A DNA stretch of 64,000 nt, from the NCBI GenBank assembly GCA_964580055.1, contig CAZOJI010000008.1, forward strand, positions 52,244 to 116,243, in the 5' to 3' direction. The notes beneath the pieces were generated by a model. That model searched no databases. It was not told the origin of the DNA and saw only the letters and a program-made list of their open reading frames with translations. The stretch is from JBDGYW01 sp964580055. GTDB lineage: Bacteria > Gemmatimonadota > Gemmatimonadetes > Gemmatimonadales > GWC2-71-9. Positions 58,699-64,000 of this stretch are shown here, one piece after another; within the stretch, counting starts at the first letter, position 1, and every line of letters begins with the position of its first letter. A program made the position numbers and the translations under genes.

Positions 58699-59240
58699 CT
58701 ACCAAGAGATGTACGGCTTCGTGTCATCGAGCCAATGCCCGTCGAAGGTTACGTACGCGGTTCCCGCCGCAAAGTGGGATGCCTCGACTCTGCTCACCCG
58801 AGTCCGATCCGGAACACCGCGAATGTTGCGGCGGGCGTTTGTCCAAGAAGCAGCCCCATTGCGCGTCACTTGCACATTGCCGTCGTCGGTCCCGGCCCAC
58901 ACGACCAGCGCTGTTCATTGGTGACTCGTCTATCGTGTACATGGTGCGGGAGTTGTGCCGGTGCTTGAAGGTCCAGGTTTCTCCGCCGTCTACTGACAAG
59001 TACGCGCCAGGGCCGCCGCTGTGCATGTTCCAGGGAGTGCGCAACCGCTCGTACAGGCCAACGAACAAAATCGCCGGATCATCCGGATGCATCGCCAAAG
59101 CTGTCGCTCCGGCGCGCTCATTGTCCGGTAGGCCATTGGTCATTTCTTCCCAAGTCTCGCCACCATCCGTCGTCTTGTAGAGCCCGCCAGGGCCGGAGCC
59201 AGCGTGCAGATAGAGATAACGGTCAGCAGCAGAGTTCTCA
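58699..59240 (-). pseudogene. Truncated and frameshifted BNR/sortilin-like repeat protein
   Basis: Read leftward from 59240, one frame gives ADRYLYLHAGSGPGGLYKTT, DGGETWEEMTNGLPDN and AYLSVDGGETWTFKHRHNSR to YTIDESPMN; then near 58905-58915 the sense moves by one base to a second frame, VVWAGTDDGNVQVTRNGAAS, WTNARRNIRGVP, SRVEASHFAAGTAYVTFDGH, ending DDTKPYISW and a stop at 58699. Such proteins (VPS10/BNR beta-propellers with S/T-x-D-G-G-x-T-W repeats) are usually 900-1100 aa, so this is a short middle piece lacking both ends. Its left end runs into the activase gene, its right end into a GTGAGT-rich repeat. Confidence 0.8.
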
Positions 59241-59280
59241 TGGGTGTTTGTTGTGAGTCGTGAGTTGGGTAGGGATGGCC
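59241..59280. repeat. GTGAGT-rich dispersed repeat, copy 1
   Basis: The plus strand holds TTGTGAGTCGTGAGTTGGG followed by TAGGGA. A similar string in the same orientation lies at 61101-61138. The broken 5' end of the BNR pseudogene falls at this copy. Confidence 0.5.
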
Positions 59281-59351
59281 ATGTGGCTTCCTCCCGCGCT
59301 CGGATCTGGTCTCAGCCTCGTCTAGTCCGGCTCCCTTGCTCCCCTCGATCC

Positions 59352-61040
59352 CTACCCGTCGCTCTTAGCGATTTCCTCATCCCGAAGCTGTCGCCGCAGG
59401 ATCTTGAGTACCGTGCTCTTTGGAAGTGCCTCGCGGAATTCGATCGACCGCGGCACCTTATAAGACGCCAGTTGATCCTTGCAGTACTCAATCAGCTCCT
59501 CTGCCGGCGTCGAATACTGGGGCTTGAGGACTACGAACGACTTCACCGTCTCGCCGCGCTTCTCGTCTGGAATACCGATAGTTGCAGACTCGAGTACCGC
59601 AGGATGTGCTCCCAGAACCTCGTCGACCTCGTCGGGGTACACATTGCAACCCGAGCAGATGATCAAGTCTTTCTTGCGACCTACGATGTAGAAGTAGCCG
59701 TCTTCGTCCATCTTCGCTATGTCGCCGGTGTGAAGCCAGCCGTCTTGCATGATCGCGTTGGTCTCCTCGGGATTGTTCCAATAGCCCTTCATAACCTGAG
59801 GGCCTTTGATCACCAGCTCCCCCTCGTTCCCAAGAGGCATTTCGGTCACGCCATCGTCCAAGCTCACGATTTTGGCGTCGGTGTCGGGCCATGCCGGACC
59901 TATGCTACCTAGCTTTTTGGTGCCCGACATTGGGTTGAAGTGCGTGGCGGGAGATGTCTCGGTCATGCCGAAGCCCTCGGAGATCTTGACGCCCGTGAGC
60001 GCTTCGAAACGCTGCATCACATTGACTGGAATCGGTGCTGAACCCGAGGCGCACACCCATATGCTGCTCAAATCGTATTTCTCGACGTTGGGTGATTTTG
60101 TTATCGCGTCGAAGATGGCAGGAACCGCGGGCAACATCGTCACCTTGTGTTTGACTATGTTCTTGAGTACGCCGGGGATGTCCCGCGGATTCGGCATCAA
60201 GACCAGAAGGCCACCGAAGTACACTGGAAAGTTCAGTGAGATGGTGAGTCCAAAGATGTGGAAGTAAGGAAGGCAGGCCAGCAACACTTCATGGCCGTAG
60301 TTCAGTCCTGTCACCCATGTGGCCGCCTGCTGCACGTTGCAGGAGATATTGCGGTGGGTGAGCATCGCTCCCTTGGACTTCCCCGTGGTTCCTCCTGTGT
60401 ATTGGAGCAATGCCACGTCATCAATTGACACGGCAACACCGGGAGGCCTCGGCGTAGTGTTATGCACCAGCTTTTTGAAATGATGCACCCCCGTGTCCGG
60501 CTGAACCTTCGCGATCATGGGCGGTGTCTGCTTCTTGAGCTTCAGTGGGGCGAGGACGTTCAAAGGAAATCGCAGGTATTCGGGAATCGAGGCTACGATG
60601 AAGTGCTTGACCGGTAGCCGGTTCCGAATCGGCTTGATGCGATTCTCGAACAAGGCATCCAGCACGATCGCTACAGTCACGCCGGCGTCCGTCCATTGGT
60701 GCTCGATTTCTCGCCGCGTGTAGAGTGGGTTGGTCATTACGACCTGAGCGCCGAGTCGGGCCGTCGCAAAAAAGGCGATTACGGTCTGCGGCAGATTCGG
60801 TAGGTGCACTGCGACTCGCGTTTCTTTCCCAACACCGAGAGCGGCCAGCGCAGTCGCAAGCCTCCTGACCTGATCGTTGAGTTGCTCGTAGCTGAGTTCG
60901 CAGTTCATGAAGGATATCGCCGGCCTATCACCAAAGCGCTCTGTGGTGCGTGCTAGAATTTCGGGGATCGTGATGTCTTCATAGTCAATAGATGGAGGCA
61001 CGCCCTCGTCGTAGGAGTCATGCCATACGCGGTGATCCAT
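59352..61040 (-). CDS. fadD: Long-chain fatty-acid CoA ligase (AMP-forming), 562 aa
   Basis: Activates fatty acids to acyl-CoA with ATP. The AMP-binding motif is LLQYTGGTTGKSKGAMLTHR, then LPYFHIFGLTISL, ISEGFGMTETSPATHF, GWLHTGDIAKMDEDGYFYIV, GRKKDLIICSGCNVYPDEVD and the C-terminal lysine region RREALPKSTVLKILRR-like (EALPKSTVLKILRRQL). Length and motifs match FadD of the E. coli type. No signal peptide. It is flanked on both sides by GTGAGT-rich repeats and, beyond these, by truncated genes, so it may have been inserted or rearranged as a block. Confidence 0.93.
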   Translation of the reverse strand: MDHRVWHDSYDEGVPPSIDYEDITIPEILARTTERFGDRPAISFMNCELSYEQLNDQVRRLATALAALGVGKETRVAVHLPNLPQTVIAFFATARLGAQVVMTNPLYTRREIEHQWTDAGVTVAIVLDALFENRIKPIRNRLPVKHFIVASIPEYLRFPLNVLAPLKLKKQTPPMIAKVQPDTGVHHFKKLVHNTTPRPPGVAVSIDDVALLQYTGGTTGKSKGAMLTHRNISCNVQQAATWVTGLNYGHEVLLACLPYFHIFGLTISLNFPVYFGGLLVLMPNPRDIPGVLKNIVKHKVTMLPAVPAIFDAITKSPNVEKYDLSSIWVCASGSAPIPVNVMQRFEALTGVKISEGFGMTETSPATHFNPMSGTKKLGSIGPAWPDTDAKIVSLDDGVTEMPLGNEGELVIKGPQVMKGYWNNPEETNAIMQDGWLHTGDIAKMDEDGYFYIVGRKKDLIICSGCNVYPDEVDEVLGAHPAVLESATIGIPDEKRGETVKSFVVLKPQYSTPAEELIEYCKDQLASYKVPRSIEFREALPKSTVLKILRRQLRDEEIAKSDG

Positions 61041-61100
61041 TATTCGCTCCGGTGAACTGGAATCCGAGTAGAATGCGGTCAGGGCCCTGTGGGGTCAATA

Positions 61101-61138
61101 GGAGTGAGTGGTGAGTTGTGAGTGGGAGAGGTAGGGGA
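61101..61138. repeat. GTGAGT-rich dispersed repeat, copy 2
   Basis: The plus strand holds GGAGTGAGTGGTGAGTTGTG and then AGTGGGAGAGGTAGGGGA, in the same orientation as the copy at 59241-59280. The truncated TPR frame begins directly after it. Confidence 0.5.
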
Positions 61139-61971
61139 GCAGTGCCAGTCTGGGTAGTGATATTCTGGAAGCGCTCGAGAGCCTGACACCGGAGATAGGT
61201 CCGGTTCGTGGGTTCGTGCCTTATTGGGGTGCCATGGCCAACGTGCATCATCTGCTTGGCGACTACCGCACCGCACTAAAAGTCGCGCGTCGAGCACGCG
61301 AGATTCACCCTGAGATGTGGTTGCCCGTTGGCTGCGAACTGACCGCGACGGCTGCGCTTGGAGATGTAGATGATGTCTTACGGCGTGCAACGCAGATGGC
61401 CGATTCTCCAGCTGATGCCATGGGCTGGTCACCGGCTCAAGCAATAAGGGAAGGAGCCGAAGAACTGTGGGGCCACGGTTATGGTGAAGCGGCACGGCAG
61501 CTATGGGGCTTGGCCATCGAATGGTACGACCTTCATGAGTCAACGGGTCCACTCCAGGTGCGCGATCAACTTGGACGCAGTTATTCGCTCTACGCGTTGG
61601 GTCGCTACGACGAGGCGATGCGAGCCGCCCGAGTGTTGCAGGACGCTATGCCGCAGGAAGTCCTGGTGTTGGGACTGATCGGGAGGATTGCAGCACGGCA
61701 GGGTGATTTCGTAACAGCTACCGATTTGCTGGGTCGGCTCGAGGAGATGGGCGAACGGCCTTACCAATTTGGCAGGCCCGGCTACCAGGCAGCATTGATT
61801 GCAGCGGTACTGGGCGACGACGAACGCACTCTCCAGCTACTTCGCAGAGCCAAGGCGCAGGGCCTCACCCATGGTCACTGGGTGCATCGAGAGATGGACC
61901 TGGATGGCCTCCGCGGGACACCTGCGTTCCAAGCGTTGGCACGCCCGGTGCCGGCCAATACGCGAGACTAG
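61135..61971 (+). pseudogene. 5'-truncated TPR protein, 278 codons left
   Basis: The frame opens right after a TAG at 61132-61134 and inside the repeat; in-frame codons before the first GTG (61216) already read as good TPR protein (GSSASLGSDILEALESLTPE). It then gives VPYWGAMANVHHLLGDYRTA and LKVARRAREIHPEMWLPVG, YSLYALGRYDEAMRAARVLQ and a final HREMDLDGLRGTPAFQALAR, the usual end of kinase- or cyclase-TPR proteins of the 33588 type. The missing part would be the sensor or kinase half. Translation from GTG 61216 (251 aa) remains possible. Confidence 0.65.
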
Positions 61972-62175
61972 CCGCGCGGACTACACCCTACAGCACGCCA
62001 AGCGGCGTGGCTCGGAGCGTGGGAAGTAGCGCACGCCGGAACAGCGCCGGCATCGAGCAAGCGCCAAAACGTGATGGCGCTCAGTGCACAGCGCCCCGTG
62101 CAATGCGACTGGAGACTGCGCCGTTCGGCGCGAACAAATCCCGTGCCGGTATCCGAATGACTGGATGCCCGCGGA
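61972..62175. other. Hairpin-rich, GC-rich intergenic segment
   Basis: Within 204 bases there are at least three perfect stems: CACGCC/GGCGTG at 61994-62009 (loop AAGC), GGCGCT/AGCGCC at 62076-62095 (8-base loop), and GCGCCG/CGGCGC at 62118-62131 (2-base loop), plus GCCGG/CCGGC near 62034-62055. No gene is supported. It borders the 3' end of the serine hydrolase gene. Confidence 0.45.
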
Positions 62176-63708
62176 TCAGGGTTCCGTTCGTTCGAACGCC
62201 ACACCGTTCCATTCCACCCGGCTTGCCGTTTCCTCATCCTGGTCGAAGTGGAAGACCACCACGCTGCCGCTGCCAGTGGGCGTGACACGCAGGGCGTTCA
62301 TGGAGGCATCGTAGATCTCGGCCCGGCTGTGAACCACGCCCATGCTGACCTCCAGGCCGCCAGCAATGACTCGCCAGCGCATGGTTCCGAAGCCTTCGTG
62401 GCGATAGGTGCCCGCATAGGAGTCTAGGCCGTGCGGCAGCGGCGCCAGGCGCTCGGCGCGCTCGGCCATGTGCTGCTCAGAGCGTCTGGCGCGATCTTCG
62501 TGGATCGAGGTCAGTTCCTCGAAGCGGGTGTCGTAGTACGACTGAAGGTCGTCACGGCCCAGCAGGCGGTCGTAGATGAAGTGCGCGACCAGCTCGGCGG
62601 CCGGCGGGCCGGACGCGTCGTTGGACAGCACCACGACCCCGATGCCTTCTTCGGGAAGGAAGGACATGTGCGAGTAATGGCCCTGGAATCGGCCGAAGCG
62701 CTGCAGCATGCGGTGGCCCTGCCACATCGCGCGATCCCAGCCGTAGCCCCAGCCGTCGCGTTCGTAGCTTTCGAAGGTCCTGTCCTGGCGGGCATGTTGG
62801 GTCTGGATGTTCTCGATCATCGGCTGCGGGAAGATGCGCCGCCCTTCCAGGGTGCCGCCGCCGACGTGGACGGCCAGGAAGCGCGCCAGCGAGCGGGCGC
62901 TGGTCAGGTGCCCGCCGCCGGCATGCATGTTGGCGTCGTCCTTGGCCAGGCGGATGCGCTCGAAACGACCGGACGGGGCCAGGGCGTGCGGCATGGCGAT
63001 GCGATCGGCCTCGACGCTGGACACCAGCGCCGTGGTTTCACGCATCCCGAGCGGTTCGAGGACGGTCTTGCGCACGGGCGATTTCCAGCCGCCCGCTTCT
63101 AGTCCGTCGCCATCCACGGCGTCGAGTACCAGGCCCAGGATGTTGTAGGGCAGGTTGCTGTAGTCGAAGGCGCGACCGTCCTCGGCGGCATCATTACTGG
63201 CGAGAAGATCGATGAGTTGCTCGGGCGTGAAATCGCCCGTGTAGGCGGTGCGGAAGATCACCGGCCAGGAGTCGCCGATGCCCTCGGTCATGCTCAGCAG
63301 GTCGTGAATGGTGACTCGGTCGGCATCGACGCCCTCGCCGAACTCGAGATCGGCGAGGTACATGGTCACTGGCGCGGCGAGGTCGATGACGCCTTGCTCG
63401 GCCAGACCGGCCACCGCGGTGGCGGTCAGGGCCTTGGAGCTGGACGCGATGTAGAAGCGCGTTCCCGCGTCGACCGGAATGCCGCTGTCGACGTCGGCCA
63501 GGCCGAAGCCCTGGCTGTAGACGACCCGGTCGCCGATCACGACTGCCACGCCCAGGCCGGGCGCGCGGCCTTCAGCGGTCATGCGGCGGGCGAAGTCGCG
63601 AACGTCCGCCCGCCAGTCGCCGCCCAGCGTCGCCTGGGCCTGTGAATGCCCGGCCGGCACGGCGAGACAGACCAGTGTCGCAAGGGAAAGCAGAGTTCGG
63701 GTCATCAT
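62176..63708 (-). CDS. Serine hydrolase (beta-lactamase class C / penicillin-binding-like), 510 aa
   Basis: ATG 63708 behind CAGGAGAACC gives a signal peptide (TRTLLSLATLVCLAVPAGHS). The core has Ser89-x-x-Lys92 in FYIASSSKALTATAVAGL, the Y-x-N motif in FDYSNLPYN, and a MHAGGGHLTSARSLARFL segment that stands for the third motif (H-x-G). A C-terminal lipocalin-like domain (about 400-510: DSYAGTYRHEGFGTMRWRVI) is common in this group. Function is likely hydrolysis of a peptide or ester outside the cytoplasm, not necessarily antibiotic breakdown. Codon use is visibly richer in G/C at third positions than in the neighbours, which suggests transfer. Confidence 0.88.
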   Translation of the reverse strand: MMTRTLLSLATLVCLAVPAGHSQAQATLGGDWRADVRDFARRMTAEGRAPGLGVAVVIGDRVVYSQGFGLADVDSGIPVDAGTRFYIASSSKALTATAVAGLAEQGVIDLAAPVTMYLADLEFGEGVDADRVTIHDLLSMTEGIGDSWPVIFRTAYTGDFTPEQLIDLLASNDAAEDGRAFDYSNLPYNILGLVLDAVDGDGLEAGGWKSPVRKTVLEPLGMRETTALVSSVEADRIAMPHALAPSGRFERIRLAKDDANMHAGGGHLTSARSLARFLAVHVGGGTLEGRRIFPQPMIENIQTQHARQDRTFESYERDGWGYGWDRAMWQGHRMLQRFGRFQGHYSHMSFLPEEGIGVVVLSNDASGPPAAELVAHFIYDRLLGRDDLQSYYDTRFEELTSIHEDRARRSEQHMAERAERLAPLPHGLDSYAGTYRHEGFGTMRWRVIAGGLEVSMGVVHSRAEIYDASMNALRVTPTGSGSVVVFHFDQDEETASRVEWNGVAFERTEP

Positions 63709-63733
63709 CTGTGGGTTCTCCTGAAAAACGGTG

Positions 63734-63866
63734 CTATTAACCCGGCATCTAAATGCGTATGCCGGGTTAATGCCCGGCCGGCACGGCCGGGCCGCGAAGC
63801 GGAGCCGCTTGTCGCGACAATCGCGAGCAACGAATACCATAGGTATTTCGTTGCCGGATTAAATAG
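63734..63866. mobile_element. MITE-like element with imperfect terminal inverted repeats
   Basis: The left end CTATTAACCCGGCAT (63734-63748) and the right end, read inward on the other strand as CTATTTAATCCGGCAA (63866-63851), are inverted copies with few differences. Inside are TTAACCCGGCAT/ATGCCGGGTTAA (63737-63770), GCCCGGCC/GGCCGGGC (63772-63792), two abutting TCGCGA (63812-63826), and CAACGAATACC/GGTATTTCGTTG (63828-63853). The right end lies exactly where the coiled-coil protein loses its family sequence. At 133 bases with no coding, it fits a non-autonomous transposable element. Confidence 0.5.
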
Positions 63867-64000
63867 TTGAGTTCGTTCAGCTCGCGCAGCTCCGATCGGT
63901 AGGTAGTATCGATTTGGTTGAGATAGCTCACAAACTCGTCCGTCGGCTCGTGTCCGAACTTCTCGTAGAACCTCTCTGAGAACTTCACTGCTACCGGCAT
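63866..64000 (-). pseudogene. N-terminal part of a coiled-coil protein interrupted by the MITE-like element
   Basis: ATG 64000 starts MPVAVKFSERFYEKFGHEPT and DEFVSYLNQIDTTYRSELRE, LNELN, a known opening of small coiled-coil proteins (normally followed by F-A-R-F-D-x-K long helices). After residue 45 the frame enters the MITE-like element and gives only chance sequence to a stop at 63767. The ribosome site lies outside the window. No continuation of the gene is found left of the element. Confidence 0.6.

Noticed and set aside
59180..59240. A signal-peptide-like frame (MRTLLLTVISICTLAPALA) on the minus strand at the 5' end of the BNR pseudogene
   Set aside because: It is out of frame with the repeat protein and ends soon after; the same bases in the other frame give the canonical Y-K-T-T-D-G-G-E-T-W repeat.
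61972..63866. Integron cassette with attC sites around the serine hydrolase
   Set aside because: The flanks have hairpins but no RYYYAAC / GTTRRRY core pair on either strand, and no integrase is in the window.

Overview
The window reads as a chromosomal segment of a medium-to-high-GC, diderm, heterotrophic bacterium, most probably Gemmatimonadota or a close relative. That is an inference from gene style: Ser/Thr kinase-TPR fusions with an AVLPF-type domain, many secreted S9, M28, M24, P1 and M23 hydrolases, a lysine-rich histone-H1-like protein, GldA/GldG-type ABC genes, and a coiled-coil protein beginning in SERFYEKFG style. It is a draft scaffold: a 100-N gap at 39920-40019 sits inside the H1-like repeat gene. 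No rRNA, tRNA or CRISPR array was seen.

Layout. 1-2075: a cut glycosyltransferase, a lipoprotein, and a coiled-coil gene paired with a RemA-like gene. 2072-13445 (minus): a long run in the order gcvH, gcvP, lipM-like, dipeptide transporter (binding protein, two permeases, two ATPases), a small unknown ORF and a sodium:solute symporter, nearly all joined by overlaps or very short gaps, behind a good sigma70-type promoter. 13596-15340: coaE, tdk and an HU gene. 15391-16734: a DEAD-box-like protein whose ATPase motifs are erased but whose DbpA-type RNA-binding tail is kept. 16921-24859 (plus): P1 peptidase, aminotransferase, secreted protein, sbcD, sbcC and a GNAT gene, tightly packed. 25374-26790: folE and a zinc-ribbon/methyltransferase-like gene. 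26799-33460: an acyl-CoA synthetase remnant, an Ig-like secreted gene with an apparent CTG start, TPR, V4R and GAF genes, a secreted M24 peptidase, YtxH- and RMD-like genes, an ArsC-fold protein without its nucleophilic cysteine, and a divergent GroES. 33588-48417: kinase-TPR, FAH hydrolase, M28, H1-like, M23, S9 and M23 proteins, a PHP phosphoesterase, uppS and its coupled regulator. 48742-52909: an ABC/GldG/DUF4340 export or gliding-type module.

53093-58658 (minus): a glycyl-radical activating enzyme, a glycyl radical enzyme whose pocket residues match trans-4-hydroxy-L-proline dehydratase (HypD), and a DPP-IV-like peptidase form one apparent operon. Together with the glycine-cleavage/oligopeptide-uptake run and the Xaa-Pro peptidase, this suggests a strategy for using Gly/Pro/Hyp-rich (collagen-like) peptides. 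That link is inference.

58699-64000 is a rearranged accessory end: a frameshifted BNR-repeat pseudogene, fadD between two GTGAGT-rich repeats, a 5'-truncated TPR gene, a compositionally distinct serine hydrolase flanked by hairpin-rich DNA, and a MITE-like element that interrupts a coiled-coil gene.
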